In this document: positions 55,832-64,000 of the stretch, piece by piece
How the letters are laid out: each line of letters opens with the position of its first letter
Numbering within the stretch: position 1 is the first letter of the stretch
Assembly (NCBI RefSeq): GCF_004217315.1
Contig: NZ_SGWR01000001.1
Span: 1-64,000, forward strand
Direction: 5' to 3'
Source of the DNA: Corticibacter populi
GTDB taxonomy: Bacteria > Pseudomonadota > Gammaproteobacteria > Burkholderiales > Burkholderiaceae_C
Length of the DNA stretch: 64,000 bases
Notes under the pieces: model-generated
Databases searched by the model: none
Told to the model about the DNA's origin: nothing
The model's input: the letters and a program-made list of their open reading frames with translations, nothing else
Program-made: the position numbers and the translations under genes

Positions 55832-56482
55832 GTGACGAGTCCCGATCCCGACTCCTTCTCGGCACCGCCGCGGAGTGCGGACCTGTCGGCCAGCGAGGTC
55901 ATCGCGCACCTGCTGGCCCGCATGGACAAGCCCTCGTTCAGCGTGCGCGAGCTGATGGCCATGATGGGCGACAAGGGCCTTCTGATGCTGTGCGCGCTGA
56001 TGACGCTGCCGTTCCTGTTTCCGGTCTCGATCCCCGGCGTCTCGACGGTGTTCGGCTGTGCCATCTTGCTGATCGCGCTCTCGATCAGCCTGGGGCGCCT
56101 GCCATGGCTGCCGGGCTTCATTGCCGATCGCCAGCTCGATGCCGCCAAGCTCAAGCCGGTGCTGCTGCGCGGCATCCAGTTCCTGCGCCGGCTCGATCGC
56201 TTCCTGCGCCCGCAGCGCCTGCGGGCACTCACGGGCGGGGTGATGAACCGGCTCAATGGCCTGGCCATCATGGCCTCTGCGGTCTTGCTGATGCTGCCGT
56301 TGGGCCTGGTGCCATTTTCCAACACGCTGCCGGGCGTGGCGATCCTGCTGCTGGCCATGGGCATTTCGCAGCGCGATGGGCTGCTGGTGCTGGGCGGCTA
56401 CCTGATGATGCTCCTGACGGTGGTGTACTTCGCGTTCCTGGCCTGGTCGGCCTGGGCTGCCGGCACGCACTTCTTTGGTTGA
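55832..56482 (+). CDS. ExoD-family membrane protein
   Basis: The 216-residue protein has four hydrophobic helices and the ExoD patterns SVRELMAMMGDKGLLMLCAL, LPFLFPVSIPGVSTVFG and NTLPGVAILLLAMGISQRDG. ExoD was linked to exopolysaccharide and alkaline tolerance in rhizobia; the activity is unknown. The start is uncertain: GTG at 55832 (VTSPDPDSFSAPP) gives the expected length, but no Shine-Dalgarno is clear. It lies 61 bases after leuB. Confidence 0.85.
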   Translation: MTSPDPDSFSAPPRSADLSASEVIAHLLARMDKPSFSVRELMAMMGDKGLLMLCALMTLPFLFPVSIPGVSTVFGCAILLIALSISLGRLPWLPGFIADRQLDAAKLKPVLLRGIQFLRRLDRFLRPQRLRALTGGVMNRLNGLAIMASAVLLMLPLGLVPFSNTLPGVAILLLAMGISQRDGLLVLGGYLMMLLTVVYFAFLAWSAWAAGTHFFG

Positions 56483-56557
56483 GGTTCTCGCAACGAGGGA
56501 CGGCTTGGAACGCACAGGAAAACAACACGCTGGGATTAGGGAAGGGCACTTTGCACC

Positions 56558-57541
56558 ATGAACCGCAGTCTTGAAATGGAGGTCTTCGCGGCCGTCGTCG
56601 ATGCCGGTAGCTTCGTGCGGGCCGGCGAGGCCCTGAACATGTCCAAGGCGGCCGTTTCGCGCCACGTCGATGCGCTCGAGAAACGCCTGGGCGTGCGGTT
56701 GCTGCAGCGCACCACCCGGCGTTTGGCGCTGACCGAGGAGGGCAGCGGCTTCTACCACCACTGCCGCGACATTCTCGCGGCCATGGAGTCGGCCGAGGCC
56801 GAGGTGACTTCGCGCGTGCTCGAGCCCTCGGGCACGCTGCGCATCAACGTGCCGGTGTCCTTTGCGCAGCGCCACCTCGATCCGCTCTGGGGCGAGTTCC
56901 TGCGGCGCTACCCGAAGGTGGGTCTGGACATCACGCTCAACGACCGCGTGGTGGACCTGATCGACGAAGGTTTCGACATGTGCGTGCGCATCGGCAATCT
57001 GAGCAGCTCCTCGCTGGTCAGCCGCCGCTTGGCCAGCACCAGCGTGTTGCTGGTGGCGTCGCCGGAGTACCTGCGCGCGCATGGCACCCCCAGCGAGCCG
57101 GCGGACTTGGCAAGCCACCAGGTCATTGCCTACAGCAACTGGGGCGGCTCCGGTCGCGAGGAGTGGGCCTTCACTCCGGTGGATGGCGGCGAGCCGGTCA
57201 GGGTGCGGCTCGACAGCCGTGTCGTCAGCAACAGTGGCGATCCCTGCCGCCATATCGCGCTGGAGGGCGGCGGCATCGTCATGCAGCCCGATTTCCTGAT
57301 CGGAGATGACCTGCGTGCCGGTCGCCTGGTGACGCTGCTGCCGCAATATGCACCGCGGGAGCTGGGCATCCATGCCGTCTATCCGAGTCGCAAGCAGTTG
57401 CCGCAGAAGGTGCGGGCGATGGTGAACTACCTGGTCGAGTGCTTTGCCGGGGCCTCGTGGGGCTGGTCTGCCGAACAGGCCGGGCAGGCGCCATCTGGTG
57501 GAGCCCGCAAGGCCGGACGGTCGACCGGGAAAAGTTTATAA
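56558..57541 (+). CDS. LysR-family transcriptional regulator
   Basis: The 327-residue protein has an N-terminal HTH (MEVFAAVVDAGSFVRAGEAL, NMSKAAVSRHVDALEKRLGV, RLLQRTTRRLALTEEG) and a type-2 periplasmic-binding-like effector domain (about 95-295: SGTLRINVPVSFAQRHLDPL, YPKVGLDITLNDRVVDL). It is of the CrgA/DsdC-like aromatic-type branch by general look. Its targets are not evident; leuB and exoD lie upstream in the same direction. It ends with a Gly/Ser/Lys-rich tail. Confidence 0.92.
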   Translation: MNRSLEMEVFAAVVDAGSFVRAGEALNMSKAAVSRHVDALEKRLGVRLLQRTTRRLALTEEGSGFYHHCRDILAAMESAEAEVTSRVLEPSGTLRINVPVSFAQRHLDPLWGEFLRRYPKVGLDITLNDRVVDLIDEGFDMCVRIGNLSSSSLVSRRLASTSVLLVASPEYLRAHGTPSEPADLASHQVIAYSNWGGSGREEWAFTPVDGGEPVRVRLDSRVVSNSGDPCRHIALEGGGIVMQPDFLIGDDLRAGRLVTLLPQYAPRELGIHAVYPSRKQLPQKVRAMVNYLVECFAGASWGWSAEQAGQAPSGGARKAGRSTGKSL

Positions 57542-57707
57542 ACAGGTCATTGGGGCCACTGCCGCGTCTTCGCGGGCATGTGCGGGCATGTGCGGGCATG
57601 GTGCGGGCAAGTGTTGTTGCAGGTACTCCCGGGTGTGGAGGCAGCCTTGCCTTAAAATGCCCGCTTGCATGGCCACGCTCTGGCCCGATGCGGAAAGTTG
57701 ACCCAAC

Positions 57708-58352
57708 ATGATGACGCTGGCCCTCTCGAAGGGGCGTATTTTTGACGAGACCCTGCCTCTGCTGGCTGCTGCCGGTATCCAGGTTCTGGAAGATCCCGAA
57801 AAATCCCGCAAGCTGATCCTGCCGACCAACCTGCCCGATGTGCGGGTGGTGCTGGTGCGTGCCAGCGATGTACCGACCTACGTGCAGTTCGGCGGTGCCG
57901 ACATCGGCGTGGCCGGCAAGGACGTGTTGATCGAGCACGGCGGCCAGGGCCTGTACCAGCCGCTCGACTTGCAGATTGCCAAGTGCCATGTCAGCGTGGC
58001 AGTGCCAGCCGGCTTCGACTACGCGCACGCGGTGCGCCAGGGCGCGCGCCTGCGCGTGGCCACCAAGTACACGACCATCGCGCGCGAGTTCTTCGCCCGC
58101 AAGGGTGTGCACGTCGACCTGGTCAAGCTCTATGGCAGCATGGAGCTGGCGCCGCTCACCGGCATGGCCGATGCCATCGTCGATTTGGTCTCCACCGGCA
58201 ACACGCTGCGTGCCAACAACCTCGTCGAGGTCGAGCGCATCATGGAGATCAGCTCGCAACTCGTCGTCAACCAGGCGGCGCTGCGCCTCAAACAGGCGCA
58301 ACTGCGGCCGCTGATCGAGGTGTTCACCCGCGCCACGCGCCTGGCCGCCTGA
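57708..58352 (+). CDS. hisG: ATP phosphoribosyltransferase, short form
   Basis: The 214-residue enzyme performs the first step of histidine synthesis. It has [20 protein letters not shown], the [17 protein letters not shown] block and the PRPP loop [14 protein letters not shown]. The length shows the short form, which needs the regulatory subunit HisZ; hisZ is not in the window. The start can be the first or second Met. The 166-base gap after lysR contains three tandem copies of GTGCGGGCAT/TGCGGGCATG-like repeats (about 57577-57603). Confidence 0.96.
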   Translation: MMTLALSKGRIFDETLPLLAAAGIQVLEDPEKSRKLILPTNLPDVRVVLVRASDVPTYVQFGGADIGVAGKDVLIEHGGQGLYQPLDLQIAKCHVSVAVPAGFDYAHAVRQGARLRVATKYTTIAREFFARKGVHVDLVKLYGSMELAPLTGMADAIVDLVSTGNTLRANNLVEVERIMEISSQLVVNQAALRLKQAQLRPLIEVFTRATRLAA

Positions 58353-58462
58353 GGTCGCGTGAAGGGGCTGAGGCCCCGTGCGTTTTCCCATGGGCTGACG
58401 TTGCCGCAGCGGCAGCCCGCATCAAAGCGAACCAATGGAGTGGGCCCCGGCCCATTACTGTC

Positions 58463-59785
58463 ATGACATTGCAAGCCCGTCCCCTGCGCCTTTCCACCCA
58501 GAGCGCCGATTTCGAAGCGCGGTTCAGGCAGCGGCTGCACTGGTCGGCCGACACCAACGCCGAGATCGAGCAGCGCGTCGCCGACATCCTGCATGCCGTG
58601 CAGCAAGAGGGTGATGCCGCGGTGTTGCGATTCACCGAACGCTTCGATGGACTGCAGGCGCAGAGCCTCCAGGCACTGGAGCTTACGCAGGATGAACTCA
58701 AGGCGGCCTTCGAGGGCCTGCCCGAGGCCCAGCGCCATGCGCTGGAATTCGCCGCCGCACGCATTCGCAGCTACCACGAGGCGCAGAAGAAGGCCGCCGG
58801 CGAGAGCTGGTCCTACCGCGACGAGGACGGCACACTGCTGGGCCAGAAGGTCACGCCGCTCGACCGCGTCGGCATCTACGTGCCCGGCGGCAAGGCCGCC
58901 TATCCTTCCAGCGTGCTGATGAATGCGCTGCCGGCCCATGTGGCCGGCGTTGGCGAGATCATCATGGTGGTGCCCACACCGCGCGGCGAGAAGAACCCGC
59001 TGGTGCTTGCCGCCGCCCATGTGGCAGGTGTCTCGCGTGCCTTCACCATCGGCGGCGCGCAGGCCGTGGCGGCTCTTGCCTATGGCACCGAGAGCATCCC
59101 GCGCGTCGACAAGATCACCGGCCCGGGTAACGCCTATGTGGCCAGCGCCAAGAAGCGCGTGTTCGGCCAGGTGGGCATCGACATGATTGCCGGACCCAGC
59201 GAGATACTGGTGCTGGCCGATGGCAGCACGCCGGCGGACTGGGTGGCCATGGACCTCTTCAGCCAGGCCGAGCATGACGAGCTGGCGCAAAGCATCCTGC
59301 TCTGCCCCGATGCAGCCTACATCGAGGCGGTGCAGGAAGCCATCGACCGGCTGCTGCCAAGCCTGCCGCGTGCCGAGATCATCGCCAAGAGCCTGAACGG
59401 GCGCGGCGCGCTGATCCACACATGCGACATGGAGGAGGCTTGCGCCATTGCCAACCGCATCGCCCCCGAGCACCTGGAAGTCTCCAGCCGCGAGCCGCAC
59501 CGCTGGGAGCCGCTGTTGCGCCACGCCGGCGCGATTTTCCTGGGCGCCTACACCAGCGAAAGCCTGGGCGATTATTGCGCCGGTCCCAATCACGTGCTGC
59601 CCACCAGTGGCACGGCACGCTTTTCCTCGCCATTGGGCGTGCTGGACTTCCAGAAGCGCAGCAGCATCATCGAGGTCAGCGAGGCGGGCGCCCAGAAGCT
59701 CGGTGCCATCGCCCATGTGTTGGCCGAAGGGGAGGGCCTGCAGGCCCACGGCCAGGCAGCGCTGCTGCGGTTGCGCAAAGCCTGA
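58463..59785 (+). CDS. hisD: Histidinol dehydrogenase
   Basis: The 440-residue zinc enzyme catalyses the last two steps of histidine synthesis. It has [20 protein letters not shown], the [19 protein letters not shown] block, [14 protein letters not shown], the LFSQAEHDE metal and catalytic region, and [20 protein letters not shown]. It follows hisG by 110 bases. A terminator lies 65 bases after its stop, so the his unit here ends with hisD. Confidence 0.97.
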   Translation: MTLQARPLRLSTQSADFEARFRQRLHWSADTNAEIEQRVADILHAVQQEGDAAVLRFTERFDGLQAQSLQALELTQDELKAAFEGLPEAQRHALEFAAARIRSYHEAQKKAAGESWSYRDEDGTLLGQKVTPLDRVGIYVPGGKAAYPSSVLMNALPAHVAGVGEIIMVVPTPRGEKNPLVLAAAHVAGVSRAFTIGGAQAVAALAYGTESIPRVDKITGPGNAYVASAKKRVFGQVGIDMIAGPSEILVLADGSTPADWVAMDLFSQAEHDELAQSILLCPDAAYIEAVQEAIDRLLPSLPRAEIIAKSLNGRGALIHTCDMEEACAIANRIAPEHLEVSSREPHRWEPLLRHAGAIFLGAYTSESLGDYCAGPNHVLPTSGTARFSSPLGVLDFQKRSSIIEVSEAGAQKLGAIAHVLAEGEGLQAHGQAALLRLRKA

Positions 59786-59850
59786 AGCTTCATATCTGCA
59801 CAGCCAGCGGCCAGCGGGCGGTTGATGATCGCTTTCAAGTGGCCAAAAGA

Positions 59851-59880
59851 ATGGCGCCCCATATGGGGCGCCATGATTTT
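59851..59880 (+). terminator. Rho-independent terminator after hisD
   Basis: A perfect palindrome of 24 bases (ATGGCGCCCC, ATAT, GGGGCGCCAT) at 59851-59874 is followed by GATTTTTTG. It is a very strong hairpin with a T-run for plus-strand transcription. Confidence 0.92.
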
Positions 59881-60131
59881 TTGTCTCGGTTTTTTGAGCT
59901 TCTTGTACTTTGTTGTTATGGTCCACCGATGTGGTGGCGGACATGGGTGCAAGGGTTTGTCTCCTCGATCCTCTCATTGCAGCCATGGGCTGCTGCGAGT
60001 GAACGAACTATAGGTGGTGGGCGAAGTCGGTGCATCGGGATTAACCCTCGAAAACCGCACCAGATCGGGGCGGGAAGGGCCTTGCCGGTAATTTGCAATG
60101 GATGCGCCTGCTGCGTTGATAATACCGAGCC
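59881..60131. other. Intergenic region before the MCE transport operon
   Basis: No gene is supported. The segment near 59885-59925 (TTTTTTGAGCTTCTTGTACT then TTGTTGTTATGG) is AT-rich and offers a weak sigma-70-like promoter (TTGTAC, then TTATGG). A TTGATAATACC stretch lies just before the first start codon and could be a -10 or spacer element. Confidence 0.4.
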
Positions 60132-61262
60132 ATGCAGTCCATCCAGGCGCCGACCATCGTCGTACAGAACAGCTCCGAAGGGGTACTCCTGCAATTGCAG
60201 GGGCACTGGGGTGCGGCTGCCTTGAGCGACCGCCAGTTGTGGCAGCGCCTGCGTCCGCAGCTTCGCCAGGCCGCCGGGCAGGCCGGTGGCCGCTGGGATC
60301 TGCGGCAGGCCGAGGGGTTCGATCACATTGCCGCGCAGGTTGTCTGGGATAGCTGGGGCGGACGCCTGCCCGAGCACCTGCAGGCCAGTCCCAGCCAGCA
60401 GGCCATCCTCGAGCGCGTGGCCGCCCTCACGGTGCCGGTGCAGGAAGAGCCTCGCCAGAATGGCCTGCTGCGCGCTTTCGAGCAGGTGGGTGACATCACC
60501 TTTGGCGGGTTGGTGCATCTCACCAGCATGGTGCAACTGATGGGGCAGCTGCTGCTTGATGTGTTGCGCCTGCTGCGCCGGCCGCTACGCGGGCCATGGC
60601 ATGATTTCTCTGCCCATGTGTTTCGCATGGGCGCACAGGCGCTGCCGATCACGGCGCTGGTGGGGTTTCTCATCGGTGTCGTGATTGCCTACCTGTTGGC
60701 CTTGCAGCTGCGCCAGTTTGGTGCGGATGCCTTCATCGTCAACGTTCTGGGTATTTCGCTCACGCGTGAGCTGGGGCCGCTGCTGGCCGCCATTCTGGTG
60801 GCCGGGCGCTCCGGTTCGGCCATCACGGCGCAGATCGGCGTGATGCGCGTCAACGAAGAGCTCGATGCCATGCGCGTGATGGGCATTGCGCAGGGCTTCC
60901 GGCTCGTCATGCCGCGCGCGCTGGCGCTGGCGCTGGCGATGCCGCTGGTGAGCGTGTGGACGACGCTGGCGGCGCTGCTGGGCGGCATTGTCGCGGCCGA
61001 CGTGAGCCTGGGCATCACGCCGGCCTATTTCATGCAGGCGCTGCCGGATGCGGTGGACATTGCCAACCTGTGGCTGGCCACGGCCAAGTCGGTCGTGTTC
61101 GGCATTGCGATTGCGCTGATCGCCTGCCACTGGGGACTGTGGGTCAAGCCCAATACCGAAAGCCTGGGCGAGGGCACCACGGCCTCGGTGGTGACGTCGA
61201 TCACCTCGGTGATCATCATCGATGCGGTCTTCGCGATCCTGTTCCGCAGCGTGGGGTTCTAA
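60132..61262 (+). CDS. MlaE-family ABC transporter permease with N-terminal STAS-like region
   Basis: The 376-residue protein has a soluble N-terminal part (about 1-110, STAS-like: VLLQLQGHWGAAALSDRQLW) and a MlaE permease domain (about 150-376) with SLTRELGPLLAAILVAGRSG, SAITAQIGVMRVNEELDAMR, the signature of the family. It belongs to an MCE-type phospholipid or lipophile transporter of the cell envelope. The order permease-ATPase-MCE-lipoprotein differs from canonical mlaFEDCB and resembles the PqiC-associated type. Its stop is three bases before the ATPase start. Confidence 0.93.
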   Translation: MQSIQAPTIVVQNSSEGVLLQLQGHWGAAALSDRQLWQRLRPQLRQAAGQAGGRWDLRQAEGFDHIAAQVVWDSWGGRLPEHLQASPSQQAILERVAALTVPVQEEPRQNGLLRAFEQVGDITFGGLVHLTSMVQLMGQLLLDVLRLLRRPLRGPWHDFSAHVFRMGAQALPITALVGFLIGVVIAYLLALQLRQFGADAFIVNVLGISLTRELGPLLAAILVAGRSGSAITAQIGVMRVNEELDAMRVMGIAQGFRLVMPRALALALAMPLVSVWTTLAALLGGIVAADVSLGITPAYFMQALPDAVDIANLWLATAKSVVFGIAIALIACHWGLWVKPNTESLGEGTTASVVTSITSVIIIDAVFAILFRSVGF

Positions 61263-61265
61263 GCC

Positions 61266-62171
61266 ATGACCATCGACACAACCGGCATCGACACCACGGC
61301 CCGTGAACCCGCCGTGCAGAGCGTGGCGGGCGGCACCGGCACGGCACCCCAGGATGATGTGCTGGTGCGCATCGACAAGCTCTGGACCATATTCGGCCAG
61401 GGGGCCGAGGCCTTCACGGTGCACCAGGATCTGGATCTGGACGTGCGGCGCGGCGAGATCCTTACGCTGGTGGGGGGCTCGGGGACCGGCAAGACGGTGC
61501 TGCTGCGGCATATCCTCGGCCTGACCCGGCCGAGCCGTGGCAGTGTCACCATCAATGGCGTGGCGGCGGCCGATCTGCCTTCGGCCGGCGCCTCGGCGCG
61601 CATGGGCATGCTGTTCCAGCACGGCGCGCTGTTCTCGGCCTTCAACGTCATCGACAACATCGCCTTTCCATTGCGCGAGCAGGACAGTCTGCCCGATGCG
61701 GTGGTGCGCGATGCGGCCATGGTCAAGCTGCAGATGGTCGGCCTCCAGCCCGAGCATGCGCTGCGCATGCCCTCGGATCTCTCGGGCGGCATGATCAAGC
61801 GCGTGGCGCTGGCGCGCGCGCTGATCATGGATCCGCCGCTGCTGCTGCTCGACGAGCCGACCGCAGGGCTGGACCCGCGCGGCTCGGACGAGTTCTGCGA
61901 GCTGCTGCTGGACATGCACCGCGAACTGGGTTTGACGGTGGTGATGGTCACGCACGACCTCGACACCCTGTATGCGCTGAGCACGCGCGTGGCTGTGCTG
62001 GCCGAGAAGCGCGTGATCGTCGTCGGTACGCCCGATGAGGTGGTGCACTTCAAGCATCCCTTCATCGAACAATTCTTTCTGGGCGAGCGCGGCCTGCGCG
62101 CGCTCGAGCCGCTGCAGGCTCCGGCGGCAGCTACCGCTGCACAAGCGCCCCATCCCGCCAGGTCCTGTTAA
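61266..62171 (+). CDS. MlaF-like ABC transporter ATP-binding protein
   Basis: The 301-residue ATPase has an N-terminal extension of about 30 residues, then Walker A GGSGTGKT, the LFQHGALFSAFNVIDNIAFP Q-loop region typical of MlaF, signature LSGGM, Walker B LLLLDEPTAGLD and switch VTHDLDTLYAL. The last three codons and the TAA stop (62163-62171) lie inside the left terminal repeat of an inserted MITE-like element, so the C-terminus has probably been changed from the ancestral one. Confidence 0.93.
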   Translation: MTIDTTGIDTTAREPAVQSVAGGTGTAPQDDVLVRIDKLWTIFGQGAEAFTVHQDLDLDVRRGEILTLVGGSGTGKTVLLRHILGLTRPSRGSVTINGVAAADLPSAGASARMGMLFQHGALFSAFNVIDNIAFPLREQDSLPDAVVRDAAMVKLQMVGLQPEHALRMPSDLSGGMIKRVALARALIMDPPLLLLDEPTAGLDPRGSDEFCELLLDMHRELGLTVVMVTHDLDTLYALSTRVAVLAEKRVIVVGTPDEVVHFKHPFIEQFFLGERGLRALEPLQAPAAATAAQAPHPARSC

Positions 62172-62427
62172 CACGCTGCAAGGAGTCGCGAAGGCATGAA
62201 GAATTTGTCCCATCAAGGCGCACGTCGCAGTGCGTATGTCGATACATACAAGAGCGCAACGCCGAGTGGGCGAATTTTTCATGCCCTCCCCCAAGGGTTG
62301 GAGCCAGAAGAGGCTGCCCGCGGCGTTGCCAATGCTCGCAAGGCATCAAGCCTTGCTGCGCTTGGCGTCTTGCGCTCGGCCTCTTCTGGCTCCAACGCGA
62401 TCTCCTTGCATCGTGTCAACAGGACCT
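62160..62427. mobile_element. MITE-like element inside the MCE operon, 26-bp terminal inverted repeats
   Basis: The 268-bp insertion starts AGGTCCTGTTAACACGCTGC (62160) and ends with the complement of AGGTCCTGTTGACACGATGC (62427); 24 of 26 terminal bases match. It codes for no convincing protein. The left repeat provides the end of the ATPase gene, and the right one stops 14 bases before the MCE gene, leaving the GGGAGAAG Shine-Dalgarno intact. A second nested inverted repeat lies inside (62297-62396). Confidence 0.8.
62297..62396. repeat. Nested 100-bp inverted repeat with inner hairpin
   Basis: GTTGGAGCCAGAAGAGGC (62297-62314) is the perfect reverse complement of 62379-62396. Between them lies a 7-bp hairpin (GCAAGGC at 62338-62344 with GCCTTGC at 62350-62356). 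As RNA this would form a large branched stem in the operon transcript. Confidence 0.75.
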
Positions 62428-62441
62428 AGGGAGAAGACGTA

Positions 62442-63410
62442 ATGGAAAACAAGTCACATGCAATGGCCGCCGGCATTTTTGTGCTGCTGGTGCTGACGAT
62501 GCTCGGGGGGCTGGCCGTGTGGCTCACGCGCGACCGGGGTCACTACGAAACCTTCGAGATGACGACTCGCCAGGCCGTCACCGGCCTGCAGCCGCAGGCG
62601 GCGGTGCGCTACAAGGGCGTCTCGATCGGCAAGGTCGAGGCGATCGGTTTCGATCCGGAGGAAGCCGGCAGCATCCTGATCCGCATCTCGGTCGACGAGA
62701 CCACGCCGATCACGCAAAACACCTTTGCCTCGCTGGGCTACCAGGGCGTCACGGGCCTGGCCTACATCGACCTCGACGACGCCACGCAGCCCCTGCCATC
62801 GCTGGGCAAGTCGCCGCGCGGCTACCGGCGCCTGGGCATGCGGCCTTCCAATCTGAGCCAGCTCGCGGCCATGGGGCCGGAGGTGATTGGTGACGTGCGC
62901 GAGACCATGGGCCGCATCAATGCCCTGCTGGGTGACGAGAACCAGCAGGTGCTGATGGGCACCATCGGCCGTTTCGGCCAGGCGGCCCAGAGTACCGCCA
63001 GCCTCGCCCAACGCATCGAAGAGAGCTGGACGCGCAATCTCGAGCCCACGCTGACGCAACTGGGGCAGGACATGGGCACGAATATGCAGGCCCTGCAGAA
63101 GGCCGCAGCCAGCCTGGATGCCATGAGCCAGGAGTTTGCCAAGGTGGCCGGGCGCATTAACGAGCGCGATGGCGTCATCGACCAGCTGGCGCAGTCTGCG
63201 CAGGCCTTTGCCGGGGCGGCCGACGAGATCAATGGCAGCATGCTGCCGCGCGTGCAGCGCACGCTCGACGAGGTCAGTACCGCGATGCAGGAGATCGGTT
63301 CCCTCGCGCGGGACGTGGGTAACAATCCCCAGTCGTTCATCTATGGACCCAACACGGCCCGGCCCGGCCCGGGCGAGCAGGGCTATGTGGCGCCGGGCAC
63401 GGGACGATGA
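62442..63410 (+). CDS. MCE/MlaD-domain protein
   Basis: The 322-residue protein has one N-terminal membrane anchor (AMAAGIFVLLVLTMLGGLAV), a single MCE domain (about 38-120: YETFEMTTRQAVTGLQPQAA, VRYKGVSIGKVEAIGFDPEE, YQGVTGLAYIDLDDA) and a long helical, coiled-coil-prone C-terminal part (about 150-300) as in periplasm-spanning MCE proteins. It carries lipids between the permease and an envelope partner. Shine-Dalgarno GGGAGAAG lies 7 bases upstream. Confidence 0.93.
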   Translation: MENKSHAMAAGIFVLLVLTMLGGLAVWLTRDRGHYETFEMTTRQAVTGLQPQAAVRYKGVSIGKVEAIGFDPEEAGSILIRISVDETTPITQNTFASLGYQGVTGLAYIDLDDATQPLPSLGKSPRGYRRLGMRPSNLSQLAAMGPEVIGDVRETMGRINALLGDENQQVLMGTIGRFGQAAQSTASLAQRIEESWTRNLEPTLTQLGQDMGTNMQALQKAAASLDAMSQEFAKVAGRINERDGVIDQLAQSAQAFAGAADEINGSMLPRVQRTLDEVSTAMQEIGSLARDVGNNPQSFIYGPNTARPGPGEQGYVAPGTGR

Positions 63411-63472
63411 GCGTGCGCTCGTCCTCGTGCCCATGACCATGACCCCGAATGCGTGAAAGGAAGAGTGCAGGT

Positions 63473-64000
63473 ATGACAGACATTTCGAAGCGATCGGCTG
63501 CATCCGTGCCGGCCGGTCGCGCCATGACGATGGGCCTGGTGCTGGCAGCGGCCACCCTGGTCGGCTGTTCGGTCCTGCCGGCGCCGCCGACCACGCCGGC
63601 CCTCTACGACTTTGGCCTCGCGACCATGAATGCTGCGGCGTCTAGTGCGCCCGGAGCGCCGGTCGCGCAGCGCCGGACATTGATTCTCGATGAGGTCACG
63701 GCGCAGGGCCTGCCCACGGCCAGCCAGGCCTTGCTCTATCGCTTCAGCTACGCCGACGACCATCAGTTGCGGGCCTACCAGCAGGCACGCTGGAGCCAGC
63801 CGGTGACGCGGTTGCTGGGCCAGCAGTTGCGCGAGCAGCTGGAGCGCCAGGGACCGGTGATGGGCGAGGCTTACAGTCCGTCGCGGCTGCGTGACGGCGA
63901 CCGCCAGGCGCTGGTGCTGCGCGTCGAGCTCGACCGCTTCGAGCAGGTCTTCACCAGCGAGAGCCAGAGCACCGCCCTGGTGCAGTTGCGTGCCACGTTG
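63473..64000 (+). CDS. ABC-type transport auxiliary lipoprotein (PqiC-like), 3' end outside window
   Basis: The first 176 residues are present. A signal with a lipobox (LAAATLVGCSVLPAP, lipidated Cys) marks an outer- or inner-membrane lipoprotein. The body (TPALYDFGLA, RRTLILDEVTAQGL, LLYRFSYADDHQLRAYQQAR, WSQPVTRLLGQQL) is the ABC_trans_aux/PqiC fold that partners MCE proteins. GGAAGAG lies about 10 bases upstream of the ATG. The gene runs off the window. Confidence 0.9.
   Translation, partial: MTDISKRSAASVPAGRAMTMGLVLAAATLVGCSVLPAPPTTPALYDFGLATMNAAASSAPGAPVAQRRTLILDEVTAQGLPTASQALLYRFSYADDHQLRAYQQARWSQPVTRLLGQQLREQLERQGPVMGEAYSPSRLRDGDRQALVLRVELDRFEQVFTSESQSTALVQLRATL

Noticed and set aside
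53911-56364. Long minus-strand frame running across leuB and the ExoD-like gene into yadG
   Set aside because: It crosses real genes on both strands in shifted frames and has no recognisable domain; leuB on the plus strand is unambiguous.
59822-60013. 63-codon plus-strand frame after hisD with a hydrophobic middle
   Set aside because: It runs through the hisD terminator palindrome and has no Shine-Dalgarno; its apparent helix comes from the T-rich terminator tail.
62196-62429. Small plus-strand frame inside the element in the MCE operon
   Set aside because: The frame consists of the inverted-repeat sequence of the element, shows no family features, and is better explained as non-coding.

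Overview
The window is GC-rich, densely packed DNA from a betaproteobacterial chromosome, most likely Burkholderiales and probably Comamonadaceae. The main grounds are the order murA-bolA-yadH-yadG with hisG-hisD close by, a small Trp-rich protein beside a short cytochrome c, rne divergent from rluC, and an mntP gene with a proteobacterial-type manganese riboswitch. No rRNA, CRISPR array, prophage or complete IS was seen. The assignment is inference from gene content; no search was run.

Layout. 1-7326 (minus strand): the start of a peptide-type binding protein, then an operon with a nitrate/sulfonate-type ABC transporter that has two permeases and runs directly into copC-copD. 7327-8294: a gene-poor scar with two broken gene ends. 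8295-15333 (minus): urtABCDE (urea/short-amide ABC importer) followed by formamidase fmdA and fmdB. 15633-20012 (plus, divergent): an NCS1 permease-histidine kinase-receiver fusion and its LuxR-type response regulator. 20382-28404 (plus): a GntR regulator, a five-gene peptide ABC importer and a gamma-glutamyltransferase-like enzyme. 28518-29504: a SLC10-type symporter. 29547-36233 (minus): aliphatic amidase amiE with an AAA+/vWA pair, guanine deaminase, grxD, rluC. 37052-42296 (plus): rne, yaaA, a prolyl-4-hydroxylase-like oxygenase. 42343-49731 (minus): a cysteine-free sirtuin, mntP with its riboswitch, tRNA-Thr(CGT), an MFS exporter, fbp, pepN. 50035-54272: Trp-rich protein, cytochrome c, murA, bolA, yadH, yadG. 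54703-59785 (plus): leuB, exoD-like, lysR, hisG, hisD. 60132-64000 (plus): an MCE-type lipid transport operon that continues past the end.

The most coherent theme is nitrogen scavenging from urea, formamide, aliphatic amides and purines. A perfect 18-bp palindrome (ATACGTCATTTGACGTAT) lies between urtA and the transporter-kinase gene, and a near-identical copy (17 of 18) lies just upstream of amiE, 18 kb away. This suggests that the permease-kinase and its response regulator control urt-fmd and amiE as one regulon. Other notable structures are two TIR-bounded MITE-like elements (one inside the MCE operon, where its terminal repeat forms the stop codon of the ATPase gene), a small repeat that overlaps the stop codons of four genes, and a CopD whose C-terminal cytochrome-like domain has lost its heme motif.
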